Positions 40,700 through 51,004 of a stretch of 64,000 nucleotides of DNA are shown here, piece by piece; the stretch's first letter is position 1, and each line of letters opens with the position of its first letter. Below the pieces are notes generated by a model. It saw nothing but the letters and a program-made list of their open reading frames with translations, did not search any database and had not been told where the DNA came from. This DNA is from Acanthococcus lagerstroemiae (lineage: Eukaryota; Arthropoda; Insecta; Hemiptera; Eriococcidae), in the NCBI GenBank assembly GCA_031841125.1, contig CM063109.1, positions 24,647,321-24,711,320 on the forward strand, given 5' to 3'. The translations under genes were made by a program, and so were the position numbers.

Positions 40700-42255
40700 T
40701 AACTAAGTCACGCGCGTAGGTTCGTCGATGCATTACTTGGGCGCCAAGCAATGATGACCGCGTCGCGTACGGGCACGCTCGGATATGTGTTTTTCAACCT
40801 TTAAGTCTAAGTCGGCACAGGGTAATATCCGATTTGGCTGAAATTTTCAGTGTTTTACTTTTTCACCTAAAGGAAACAATTTAGAAGGAGGGGCAAGCGG
40901 GGGAAAAAAGTTGAAAAACAAGTGGCATGTCTTAATCCTTGTGTTGACAGAAGTCCAGACGATCTTCATTTTTGTCTGGGATGTCGATAAGCCTGGCATG
41001 TTTCGAAACCATCATTAAAGTAAGATAAAGGGAAGGAAGGAAGGGATGAAAAAAAAAGAGAGAAAGGGCGTGCATCACAAATACGAGGCTATGAAAAATC
41101 AGCAATTATAACGAGCTCTCGATTGAAGGAAATGTCGGTTCCACGTTCGGGGGAACAGAAATCTTCGAATCGTTTAGGGAAATTAGATCGAATTAATGGA
41201 CGTTCGACTTTGATATATGCGACAGCGTGTACTTCTCGATATCTTTTTTTTCTTTCTTCCTTTCCTGTTTTCGGTCACGCTCGATATGTTCTGTTTATGA
41301 GATGTGTGCGGGTGGGAAAAAATCTAAAACGAAGAAAAAATATAGCGGAAAATAATGAAGTAGAAAAACGTTTTGCCGTGGTTCGCCGAAGAAAGTGTGG
41401 TAAAATGCAGTGACACGTGTGTTAATAAATGTCGTAAGCTATTACACGAATGTAATAAATCATCGCGAATTTACTTCAACCGGCTAACATCGTATTTTTT
41501 ACCTCGTGTATCACGCAATAGAAATAAAATATTAATTTAAGAATTATTCATTTATTACGAACGCGATAATGTTGTCCTTTTGCACAGGTTTGCCTTCTGT
41601 TTTTCACTCGTTATTTTTTTTCTCTTTCTCTCTCCTGCTCTGAATGGTTATGTGCTGTGCGTACGTCAACGCAGTTGGAAAAATCACGCGATTGTGTCCG
41701 AGTTGAGAACAAATGGCTGAACGCCGGCCGCCTACAAATTAGTCAACGTATTATTAACATAATTGTTGAAATACGAGGTGATTCGGAGTTAGTTCGTCGT
41801 AAATTTAGCGGAGTATTTAAAAGCCGGCGCCTCTTTGTTCCACATGCGCTCAGCCTTGCCCAGCCCCGTGTATAGGGGTTGCGGTTTTAAGAATGCTCGA
41901 AGCGAGAGCCACAATGTGGTATTTTCGCCTACGAATTCGACGCCGCCGCTGTGCCGCCTCCGCCTTTGTCTCCCCCGTCACCGTCAGTATATTTCGTGTA
42001 ATTTGGCGGAAAAATAATTGTAATCGGTTGTTTATTCGTGGAAAGAGAGTTCATTATAGGAACGTGAATGTAATTTGAAAATTTTACCTTCACCGCTTTC
42101 TTCCTGAGACTTTGAAAAGGCCGGGTTCATTTGGTCTTTTTGTGAATATTGTTCTATGTGACCGAGCCCAATTTTTGCCTTGGAGTTGTATCCGTACTAA
42201 TTCTGTTATTATATTCCTATTGGAGAACGTATGCAAATTACAGTTATTCCTGAAG
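40700..42255. other. CpG-rich interval without recognised gene
   Basis: From about 41100 to 42080 the sequence is CpG-rich and free of the repeat families seen elsewhere (CGATTGTGTCCGAGTTGAG, CGCCGCCGCTGTGCCGCCTCCGCC). A 96-codon plus frame at 41123-41413 and others at 41657-42078 are open but show no domain. This is a plausible conserved non-coding block. Confidence 0.35.
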
Positions 42256-42258
42256 GTG

Positions 42259-42272
42259 TTGGAATTCTGAGG
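42259..42272. repeat. Target-site duplication, left copy
   Basis: TTGGAATTCTGAGG, repeated exactly at 43948-43961 on the other side of the RTE insertion. Confidence 0.9.
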
Positions 42273-42304
42273 CGCACCCACTTGATAACACTTTTTTAAC
42301 CTGT

Positions 42305-43508
42305 TTAGTAGACCTTTCGGCTAGATGAGATCGAATCAATTATAAATAAACTTAAACCGGGTCGGACCCAGGACCTGATCAAATCGAAAATTAAACCCTG
42401 AAATCCTTTAAGAACTCTCTGATAGTCCCACTTCAAGCTCTCTTTAATACTGCACTCACTCTGGGAATCCCTCCATGGCAGTGGTGCCAATCTGAGATCA
42501 GTTTGTTGCACAAAAAAGGTGACAGAACGGATATCAATAATTACAGATCCATTAGTCTCTCTTCTAACATATGCAAAATGTTCATGTCTGGTTAAAAACA
42601 GAATATACAAACTCCTAGATAGCCAACAACCAACAGAACAAGCAGGTTTCAGAAAATCTTTCAGTACTATTGATCATATTCAAGCTGTTAACCAACTTTT
42701 AGAAAAAATAAATGAATTTCAATTAAATATCGCAATTATTTTCATAGATTTTAATAAAGCATTTGACTCTTTGTACCATGATAAAATCTGGGTAGCCTTG
42801 ACATGCCAAGGCATTCCAGAGGACTTCATCTATTTTTTAATGAACATTTACAATAATTCTAAAGCTCAAATTAAATTAGATAAAATATCAAAAAATTTCC
42901 AAATCTCCCGAGGAGTCAAGCAAGGGGATCCCTTATCCTCCAATATTTTTAATGCAGTTTTGGAACAGGTATTTCGCCAGCTAAATTGGGGGAATAAAAG
43001 TTTTAAAATCAAAGACAGAAATGGAAACTTGTTTGATTATAAATTTTTGAATAATCTTAGATTTGCAGATAACATTGCTTTGATAGGGAGAAACCATACT
43101 GAACTGAAAACTATGGTGGATGACCTGGTAAAAGAGAGCCGCAAGGTGGGATTATCAATCAACCAAAATAAAACAAAAATTTTGACAAATATTACAAATT
43201 TTGAAAAAATTGAAATTGAGGGCAGGGAGATTGAAGTTGTCTCAGAGTACAAATATCTTGGTCAAACAGTAGCATTTATTAACAAAACAGAAAAAGAATT
43301 AAAAATTCGAAGAGCAAATGCGTGGAATGCTTTTTGGTCATTACAAAAAATTTTTAAAAGTAATTTAAAATTAAAATCAAAAATACGTATTCTAGAAAGC
43401 TCAGTTCTCCCAATCCTCACATATGGGGCTCAAACATGGGCTACACCACAAAAAAACAAATCTGTAAAATTCAATCTACCCATAACTCCATGCTACGAAG
43501 CATTTTAG
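42305..43508 (+). pseudogene. RTE reverse transcriptase with FADN active site
   Basis: The first 200 nt carry LKSFKNSLI, TLGIPPWQW and LLHKKGDRTDINNYRSISLSS in broken frames. A 329-codon frame then gives EQAGFRKSFSTIDHIQ, IIFIDFNKAFDSLYH (motif A, Asp present), RGVKQGDPLSSNIFNAVLE (motif B) and LRFADNIALIG (motif C). The second catalytic Asp of the usual FADD is Asn here, which should abolish polymerisation. EYKYLGQTV and LTYGAQTWA follow. The frame leaves the family sequence near 43450. Confidence 0.9.
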
Positions 43509-43850
43509 GAGTAAAACTCAAAGATCAAATAAAAGTAAGTTCAATTTTGGAAAAAACTAATGCCAAACTGGTCTGGGTCCATGCAAAAAGGCTCAAACTA
43601 AAATATGCAGGACATATAGTTAGGGACTCCTCTTATAAATGGAACAAAAGATTGACATTGTGGGTCCCTCATGCGGGGGGGGGAGGAGAAGAGGGAGACC
43701 CCTAACGAGGTGGTCAAATGAATAGGTTCAAATTTTCGGTCAAAATTGGCCCATGGTGGCCAAGAACCGAAGCAAATGGAAACAGGTGACGGAAACCTAT
43801 ACCCAAAAATGGGCGATCGAAGGCAAGGAGTAAAATCTTGGGGGGTTTCA
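43436..43850 (+). pseudogene. RTE C-terminal region with poly-G frameshift
   Basis: A second frame takes over at 43436 with NSMLRSILGVKLKDQIKV, AKRLKLKYAGHIVRD and RLTLWVPHAGG. A run of G at 43674-43682 shifts the frame so that the GRPLTRW block (about 43695) is out of frame. Family members elsewhere (18725-19066, 38929-39402) show the same order. Confidence 0.85.
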
Positions 43851-43947
43851 CTTACCTACCAAATGGTTTATGTTAATTTTTTTGTATTCTTTTTTCTATC
43901 CTCGCATTGGATCATGGTGTAAAAATAAAAAATAAATAAATAAAAAA

Positions 43948-43961
43948 TTGGAATTCTGAGG
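43948..43961. repeat. Target-site duplication, right copy
   Basis: TTGGAATTCTGAGG, identical to 42259-42272. Confidence 0.9.
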
Positions 43962-44084
43962 TTAATGCTAGTTACCTTGAAAAAGTGATTGTTTTTAATA
44001 ATGGAAATTGTAGTCTCCTCGGAAAAGTAATAAAGAGTTGTGACAAAAATGTTGGAAAAATAATTTCAATTTTTTAAAATTATT

Positions 44085-44500
44085 ATTGTCGAGCTACGGA
44101 GCTACACTCTTGGGCTATGGGCTCGGAAAAGGTTGTTGTCTAAATCTCGCAGAGGTATTCACCAGCCGAAAGGTTGGTGAGGGTGTTGTTCGTGTATTTG
44201 TGGGAGTTGGAGAGGGTCAAAATTCGACTATGGGGGACGTGGTGAGCGTTCCGAAAACAGGCGAGGGAGGGGCATGCGAAGAGGTGGTCCACATTGAGAG
44301 GGTCTTCATCTTCACAGTGTGGGCAGTTGGGTAATAAAAGTTAGTGAAAAGATGCGTATGTGTGAGGCGTGTATGTCCAATCCTCAGGCGGGTGATGATA
44401 ACTTCCTCGCGGGGGGAGGAACGTTGGGACGTTGACTAGGGGACAGGTTAAGCTTGATTTGTGCGAGCTTGTTGTGTCGAGAGGCCTAATGTCGCTACTC
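44085..44500 (-). pseudogene. Jockey-like LINE C-terminal Cys/His region, copy 1
   Basis: On the minus strand: LPPREEVIITRLRIGHTRLT, then HLFTNFY, and after a frame change CPHCEDEDPLNVDHLFACPS. R.EEVxxxRLRxGHTRLTHxxL followed by CPxCxxxxxTxxHxLxxCP is the tail of jockey/R1-type LINE proteins. The 3' non-coding end (TAGACAACAACCTTTTCCGAGCCCATAGCCC) and A-rich tail match the copy at 59975-60185. This is a 3' fragment only. Confidence 0.75.
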
Positions 44501-44528
44501 TTTGAACCACTTACGCAAAATGGTCTGC

Positions 44529-44765
44529 CAGGGTGTCCATTCTCTGGAAAACCTGGAAAAGTCAGGGAATTTTGTAGAAAAATCGACTGCGAAATTCTGT
44601 AAACAGATTTTACCCTATTTCTTATAAAATAATTTTTCCTTCGCTTCGCTTGGGCAATTTTCTTATATTTTTTCTTTCACAGGAGAAGGGCGTGGGTAAT
44701 ACAACCCCCTCTCCTATCGTAGTAGTAGATACAGAGTGTGTTGGTGTGATGAAATCAATTTCAGG
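44529..44765 (+). mobile_element. Fragment of the CAGGGTGTCC family
   Basis: CAGGGTGTCCATTCTCTGGAAAACCTGGAAAAGTCAGGGAATTTTG and the following AATCGACTGCGAAATTCTGTA...GGGCGTGGGTAATACAACCCCCT...GAGTGTGTTGGTGTGATGAAATC match 7650-7920 closely, with some internal deletions. Only the left 240 nt are present. It abuts the jockey-like LINE fragment. Confidence 0.8.
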
Positions 44766-44769
44766 GAAC

Positions 44770-46330
44770 CTTTCCCCCTTCATGGAATTACACTAAAAAG
44801 TCGAGAAATTTTAATGTCCAATCGGGTAAATGAGGTAAATGGAGATCTTTTTTCCCTCTTGTCAAAGGAAACTCGTTAAACTTTATTTGAAAGGTCGGAG
44901 AAGCCGAGGAATTCTGGATTTCAGTGGGGAAAATTGAAAGCGGATCTTTTTTTTTTTTCGCTTGTCAATATTGAAAATTGGTAAAATTTTAGTCGGAATT
45001 CTCCGAGTGTAACCCACTCTTCCTCTTCAAATTATGTTCTTCACGCTGGTCCTGAGTACACCATATTCGTAATTCATCAATTTAGCGACGAAATATTTAA
45101 GTTCAAATTTAGTTTAAAAATACTTCAAAATTCTTAATTGAAAGATATCTGATTCAATGCAGACACGAACGGACCGGGAAAGTGAAATTTGCCGTTCTTG
45201 GAGTTCAAATCTGAAAAGAGAGAGGGGCCTGAAGGATGTACAAATCAGAAAAATGTTCGTGGTTAGTCAATGGAAGAAAATGGACGTCAACTGTATTTGC
45301 CCTATCGTACTATTGCGTGAGCTCTCTCATTCTTACAGTTTCCTTTGTTGAAACAGAAGGGCGCAAAATGATATTGCTGCCTTTACTCGTTGAGGAGTAA
45401 GAGGTTATCTATAGTTCCTGACCTCGGGAGCGAGGTTACATGAAGTTCTGAAACTTGAAAAGTTTCCTCGTTTTTGACTTGAGCTGTACTCGACTGGTTT
45501 TAACATTTTGGTTCATTTTTCATTTGCCGAGTATTGGTCTTTTGCAAGTCGTGTGGTTTCGTATCGCGAAACATATCCTTCGTGGGTGAAAAATGAATAA
45601 TTGCCCTCCTCGTGCTTATGGAACGGCCATTTCGAAATGTATTGCAATATCGTATACATTCATCGCCCATCGAAAAAATAATTCGTTTTAACGTCGCCGG
45701 TTTCGTTCAGTCTGACGAGGAGAAGTAAAATATAGCAATTTTTCAATACGTGTTCGCCGGCGAATGGTTGCGAACCGCACGGCTATACAAAAGAATTTCG
45801 GCGTTAACGGCGTGAAACAATATCGTATTACAGCATGCTCCGGTTAGCAAAATTTCGGTCCAATGAGCGGAATCAAATGAAATTACGTCAAATGGCTGCC
45901 GGCGACGGCGAATTTTCGAATACCGCGTGTACTCGTTCGATATTTAAAATTACGTTTCAGATGCGATGTAACAGTCGTCGAGCGAAAAGATGATTAATAA
46001 ATTCGATTCGCGGTATAGTTTGATAAATATTTGCCAAGTCAAAATGTGCGTGTGTGGTCAGTTGTTGAAAATGGAAGAAGGAAGGGGTCAGATTGGCAGC
46101 AGAGGAAATTATAGACGATACGGGTATGAAATTCGGCGACGAACGAGTGACGGCTGCGCTGTTTTGTTCCGTGGGCAGATGAATAACTTTTGACGAGTGA
46201 TCGTGTGTGTGCGGTGTGTCCTGATGGAATGGGCACGATTCGTCAAATAATGATTCGAATCTAGAATCTCTAATCAGAAACGGTTATTTGTGATCCGTGA
46301 TTCGGAATTATTTCTGAAAACAAGGTGTGT
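44770..46330. other. Unassigned interval, CpG-rich at 45.5-46.3 kb
   Basis: No gene is recognised. From about 45550 to 46050 CG dinucleotides are frequent (CGTCGCCGGTTTCG, GTGTTCGCCGGCGAATGG, CTGCCGGCGACGGCG), and no repeat family from the window is present. It runs up to the left end of hAT copy B. Confidence 0.35.
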
Positions 46331-46636
46331 AGATGAAGTGGCGTGCGGTGAGTTTTCCTAGGAGGTAAGCGATAAACGTAGAGGTGAGTAAAAATCAGAA
46401 TAAAAGTATGAAACATGCTACTGCAAAACGGCAAGGATGAAATTATTCAAATTGTCGTATCCCAATGTAGGGTCATTCCATATGCATTTATTATTTTCCG
46501 TGACGCAGTGGCGCAGCTGGGCGTGGGCACGTATGGGCCATGGTCCATGCGAAGAAAATTTGGTCCGTGCGGTTGGCCCACCCATGAGCTGCTGAAAAAA
46601 TTCCCCCGACGAAGGAACAATCGTACGTGTACTACA

Positions 46637-48522
46637 ATGAGAGAGAAGTATGAACAAATTGAAGTAGATGATAGTGGCAGTGATATTTTCGAAGATGTGG
46701 ACGAGGATGATGAAATGTCTTCCATTGAAGATGTGGCAGGGCCTTCATGTCGTAAATCATTACCATTACCTGCTGCTCGTGGTCCATCAGATCTGTCCCA
46801 ATCAATCAATGAAGGGTCAAAACAGCCGGTAATGAGATTTTATCCTAAAACTGCTTATTATGGCCAAGGGTTGCGTTCTTTCACTTCAGAGTGGTACGAA
46901 AAATACTCATGGTTAGAATACAGTGTCACGGCTAATGCAGCGTTTTGTTTTTCTTGTCGATTTTTTGTAGTCAATATGGCTGAAAGAAAATTTGTTGAAA
47001 CGGGTCATAAAAATTGGAAGAGGGCCTCTGAAAAGCATTTCGGTTTTCAACAGCATGCACGCAGTGCAGATCATTTAAATAGCTTTACTAAATGGCAATG
47101 TTTTCAAGATTTGTCAAAAAGTAAAGATGATAGAACATCAGCTGTTGCTATAGTGAATGAAAGTCACGCTCGTTTGGTGAAGGGAAATCGGTTGTATGAG
47201 TATTTGCGAACTATAGTTCGAGTTCTACTTTTCACAGCCATCAAGGTATAGGTAGATCAGAGGGGTCATGATGAAAGAGCTGATAGCTTAAATGAAGGTA
47301 ACTTTTTAAATCTTGTGGAGAAAAATTATGATTTTTTGAAAAATAAAATTGAGTCCATGCCTCTTTATGCAAAATACTTGAGTCCTGAAATACAGAACGA
47401 ATTTTTCGAAATAATAGCAGATTCAGTTTTGGGGAAAAAAGTGAAGAATTGAAGAAAACTTTGTGGTTCACAGTGATAGCTGATGAGTCTAAGGACGTTT
47501 CAAAGACGGAACAAATATCTGTTAAAGTCAAGTATTACTTGGAAGTAGGCCCGTATTTAGGCATGAGCTGAAGGGGCCCGGCAGCAGATTTTTAGAGGCT
47601 GCCCGAGACGGTAAACAAGAATAATTTTTTTAAAGCGTATAGTTCACTCGAGAAGAGTAAAACGATAAATGAAGCAGACTTTGCAGTTTTACGTTTGACT
47701 AAAAAAAGTTCAAAAAATGGAAGAATACGTGTAGCTATGACTATATTTCTTCTCATAGATAGAAGAAGAAGTTGAATACTTCTTTTTAATAAATGATTTT
47801 CAGAAATTAGGGATTTTTCATTTCCAAATCACGTTGATCACCACCTACTACATTTTTGCATACTTTGTGACCTCCTGAGCCCCACCTGCTTGAGAAAAGA
47901 GAAAAATTTTCGGAGAAAAGGCGCACAGAATTTCATAGCCCAAAAGCGGAAAAAAGCTAAGTGCGGCTCAGCTTGGAAGGCACCATTTATGAAAGATTCC
48001 TTGGTTTCCAACCTCACAAAGTTTAGATGCTGAATCATTATGCACGTATATTGAAGGCAAACTCAAGAAATGTTCAGTTGATATGAGTAAATGCGTCGCG
48101 CAGACATATGATGGTGCAAGTGTGATAAGTGGCAATGTAAAGGGCGTGCCAGCACGATTCCCTGCATCCTATCCTCAAGCTCTATATGTTCATGTTTTAA
48201 CAATTGGTGGAATCTAATTTTAGTAGAGTTATGTAAAAATGCAGCTAATGGGAAGGAATTTTTCGGAATTTTGGAATCTCAATATGCTTTTATGTCAGGC
48301 TCTGCTATTCATTCCATGTTCCTTGAGCTACAAAAATTGATCAACCCTAATGTGAAACCCGTGGAACTCGAGAGAATATACTACACAAGATGGACATCGC
48401 AAATTTCAGCTTACGTTGCATTTAAGAAACTTTTGACAGAAATTTTACTATTCAGTAATAATCTCATAAAACAGAAGCATAATCAAAATTCTAAATTCAA
48501 TGAAATGGCTTTGTTCCGGTGA
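46637..48522 (+). pseudogene. hAT transposase, TTF and DUF4371-type (ZMYM1-like)
   Basis: The likely start is the ATG at 46637 (MREKYEQIEVDDSGSDIF). An upstream in-frame ATG at 46415 lies outside the element and is not used here. Order: acidic N-terminus; TTF-type finger (GLRSFTSEWYEKYSWLEYS, AFCFSCRFF); KHFGFQQHARSADHL; a TAG at 47249; SPEIQNEFFEIIAD; a frameshift near 47440; TVIADESKDVSKTEQ, carrying a catalytic-type Asp of DUF4371; a MITE at 47546-47971; FLGFQPHK; another shift; YDGASVISGN; and IYYTRWTSQ to a stop at 48522. The hAT C-terminal dimerisation domain is missing. The gene is dead by nonsense, frameshifts, insertion and truncation. DNA cut-and-paste in the nucleus is the family role. 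Confidence 0.85.
47546..47971. mobile_element. hAT-like MITE inside the inner transposase gene
   Basis: The 426-bp insertion is flanked by exact copies of CTTGGAAG (47538-47545 and 47972-47979). The ends TAGGCCCGTATTTAGGC and GCTAAGTGCGGCTCA are weakly inverted. Removing it and one duplication joins VKVKYYLE to the downstream GTIYERFLGF in frame, so it entered a transposase gene that was still in frame here. It has no gene of its own. CAAAAGCGG and poly-A stretches are the only features. Confidence 0.85.
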
Positions 48523-48757
48523 AAAATTGTTCATTTTTATTGACTTTTTTTGTGGATGAATGCAATGTTATTAGTTAATTAAACATGAAATAAATCCTTC
48601 AAAAAAGGACTAAGTCTAAAATAGGCCCTCGGACCTCCGTTTTTGTGGGTCTACCGAACTCACACACCTCGTAAGTCCTTACCGTCATTGTTCCTTTTTA
48701 CATGGCCTATGCAAAATTAAAAGCTAGCTCCGCCACTGCCGTGACGAATAATAGAAA

Positions 48758-49138
48758 CAGGGACGTACCACCGAAGAGTTTTTCCTGGGGGCGAGGGGAG
48801 GGGGAAAAATTGAGAAAGATCCAACTGACTCAACTCAAAATTATCAGGTTTCAAAGCAAAAAAAAAAAAACCTTGTGATTTGTTATATTTTTTCAACGGA
48901 CTCAACTTCAAATTCCCAAACATCAAAGCAAAAAAAAACCAAAAAAAAAAAACCCGTTGACTTGTTATTTTCCAACTTGTCAACTCAATTCCCAAGTATC
49001 AAAGCAGAAAAACGAAAACCTTTTGACTTGTTGCATTTTCCCGACTCCGCCTGACTGAAATTCTAAATTTTCCCAACTACTGAGTGAAAAATTCCCACGG
49101 GGGAGGAGAGTAGCCCGCCCCCTATTGGTACGTCCCTG
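48758..49138 (+). mobile_element. CAGGGACGTACC hAT-type MITE, first copy in B
   Basis: Perfect inverted ends CAGGGACGTACC and GGTACGTCCCTG. AATAGAAA (48750-48757) and AATAGACA (49139-49146) form an 8-bp duplication with one mismatch. The interior has three to four diverged units of about 70 bp with CAACT..CTCAACT..AAATTCCCAA.CATCAAAGCAAAAA...CTTGTT. It occupies the same site in the outer element as the MITE at 35168-35668. Confidence 0.9.
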
Positions 49139-49400
49139 AATAGACATGGCCGACAAAACAGTTTTCCACCATCTTCACAACCGGTAAATCACAAAATTTT
49201 TTCATGTATGGCGACACGTGGAAATGTCCAGTAAAAATCGGACTCCCTTTCTTTTGCTTGGTTTTCAAAAACGGTTTTTCTGGTATTGGCTTACTACCAA
49301 TAATAAATTCTAATTGTTCATTAAAAGTAAATGGCGAAAAAGGTTTTTCAATAAGCTGAATACGCATTTTGTGGGCAAAAAGAAAATAAACAAATAAATA
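49139..49400 (-). pseudogene. TTF-type hAT transposase N-terminus of the outer element
   Basis: The minus strand reads LIEKPFSPFTFNEQLEFII, GSKPIPEKPFLKTKQKKG and, in a shifted frame, SDFYWTFPRVAIHEKI with a stop, then FTGCEDGGKLFCRPCLF. This is the KPFsxLxFxEKLEII..G.P.P.L..LKQKKG...R.F....Y....WLTG....KLFCWPCLLF pattern of TTF/ZMYM hAT transposases. It is a different lineage from the inner element, which is coded on the opposite strand. It is cut by the MITE right after the zinc-finger cysteines; the rest of the transposase is gone. Confidence 0.7.
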
Positions 49401-49868
49401 AAAATGGAGAACATATAATCGGAAGTTAGGAAAATGCGTTTTGCAGTCAAGATAAATAGACTTGCGCGCTAAATTTTGAACAGTAGATTAATAGGGTGGA
49501 ACGCCAATTCTGATAGAAATGCACGTTAATTTTCGTGAACATCAGTACATCGTGTATTATAGCTAGGATATTTCTTCTCATTCTACCCGTCACAACATGC
49601 ATCAGTTCAATAATTTTGTGAGTGCGAGTGGCTGTCCTTTCATGACTGTTGAAAGCCTTCAGAATTTCACAGTTAAAGAAGGTGAATGAAAAAATTTTGA
49701 CGAGTTTAAGATTGTTCATTGCGGTACATAGACGATGACATTACCCCCTGAAAATTCGAGCTGCAGCTGAACCTGTCCTCATTTCCCGAAGCACCTGCTA
49801 TGCAAACACTCTCTAGGTATGAAAATAAGGACGCACCAAGTAGACGTTTCGATGGAAGCGAAGTCCGT
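49401..49868. other. Outer-element interior, no gene seen
   Basis: AT-rich interior of copy B upstream (minus sense) of the transposase fragment. A 90-codon minus frame (49719-49447) is open but shows no domain, and I see no equivalent in copy A. Confidence 0.4.
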
Positions 49869-50215
49869 CAGGGACGTACCGAAGAGTTTTTCCTTGGAGA
49901 GGGGGAGGGGGGTAAAACTTTTGAAAATCCCAACTGACTCAACTCAGAATTCCCAAGTATCAAGGCAAAAAAAAATAACCTTTTGAGTTGTTGGATTTTT
50001 ACAACTGACTCAACTCAAAATTCGCAAGCATCAAAGCAAAAGAAGAAAATCGTTTGACTTTGTTGGGTTTACCCAACTTCTCAACTCGATTCCCAATTAT
50101 CAAAGCAAAAAAAAAACTTTTTTAACTTGTTGGATTTTCCCAACTCGCCTGGCTGAAATGGTAAATTTTCCCAACTGCTGAATGAAAAGTTTCTACAGGG
50201 GGAGGGAGAGGTCCG
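49869..50215 (+). mobile_element. CAGGGACGTACC MITE, second copy in B
   Basis: It begins CAGGGACGTACCGAAGAGTTTTTCC and carries the same CTCAACTCAAAATTC.CAAG.ATCAAAGCAAAA units as the copy at 48758. It continues to TTCCCAACTGCTGAATGAAAAGTTTCTACAGGGGGAGG. The expected GGTACGTCCCTG end is replaced by GAGAGGTCCGACAG, so the right terminus is damaged. No target duplication is clear. Confidence 0.75.
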
Positions 50216-51004
50216 ACAGAAGCAAGGAGAGCTCTTTTAGTCCTAGATTAACTCATTACACGGTAGTTTCGTTTTTATTTTCATCTTGACATAGATTTTT
50301 CATCGTTATTTAATAAGTACAACGTGATAATATTTTTAATATCATGCTGGTCGATCAGTTTAGCGTGATTCTGATTATTTTACGTGAATATTTTCATTGA
50401 ATGTGCATTTTATCGTGATTTGTGCTTTTAAAGTGTTTTTTCCTATTTCTTGAAGCGTGCGGTTAAATCCATTTCAATAAAAATCGGAGCATTTAAACAC
50501 ACGAACGCGTTGATTTGTACATACATAGAACATTGATCACATTTCCCTGCCAACGTCGACGTTCGACTAGCCATAAGCGATATTAAAATCGCTTACAAAA
50601 CGCACAGTTTTCGTCGCGTTAAACATGCTAGTGTGTTTTTGTGTTGGTTATCAACTCGTAGGCGGAGTGTAAGTCATGATAAGCTTACGTGAAATATGAA
50701 AAATAAGCGATTTTCGGATCGCTACCCTGATACAAATAAGTACGAATACGTACTAGCTGACTGCCGAGCAGTGAGCGCTTCTGTTTCACCTGTCTCCCCA
50801 ACCACCGACAGACAGCGCCATATTTGTTTAATGTGAATTTATATAAATGTAATAAGCGGCAATACGATCGCTTCTTTCTTTGCCCAATATTTCGTATCTT
50901 TTATTTGTTACAAGTTGATATATTATATGAAAACTTATTTTCTCGGGATTTTTCCGGGTAAGTGGTACTTACCTCGCTCACCTGGAATGCACGCCACTGA
51001 TAAA

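Larger units (their letters stand above)
42273..43947 (+). mobile_element. RTE-like LINE, 5'-truncated, perfect 14-bp TSD
   Basis: This plus-strand insertion of 1,675 bp lies exactly between two copies of TTGGAATTCTGAGG. It ends in an A-rich tail (AAAAATAAAAAATAAATAAATAAAAAA, 43921-43947). It starts within the RT, as expected for 5' truncation during target-primed reverse transcription. The perfect duplication and long open frames make it the youngest LINE in the window, although it is already inactive. Confidence 0.93.
46506..48738 (+). mobile_element. Inner ZMYM1-like hAT transposon with perfect TSD
   Basis: It starts CAGTGGCGCAGCTGG (46506) and ends CTAGCTCCGCCACTG (48738), inverted ends of about 14 bp. 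CCGTGACG is repeated exactly at 46498-46505 and 48739-48746, an 8-bp hAT-type duplication. In copy A the uninterrupted site is seen as CGCCACAG (35680-35687, reverse strand), with the same flanking text on both sides, which confirms the insertion. It encodes a broken hAT transposase and lacks the C-terminal dimerisation part. Confidence 0.93.
46336..50999 (-). mobile_element. CAGTGGCGTGC hAT element, copy B, host of nested insertions
   Basis: The left end is AAGTGGCGTGCGGTGAGTTTTCCTAGG (first base changed from the expected C). The right end is GGAATGCACGCCACTG (50999). It is oriented opposite to copy A and shares both ends and the transposase N-terminus with it. Inside are a complete second hAT element (46506-48738) and two MITEs (48758-49138, 49869-50215). 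The flanks (TGTAGATG and ATAAAAAC) do not match, so the target duplication is lost or one end is recombined. Confidence 0.75.

Noticed and set aside
46415..46636. Upstream ATG extending the inner transposase frame
   Set aside because: The extra 74 codons start outside the inner element and cross its left terminus at 46506, so they are a chance extension. The ATG at 46637 begins family-like acidic text.
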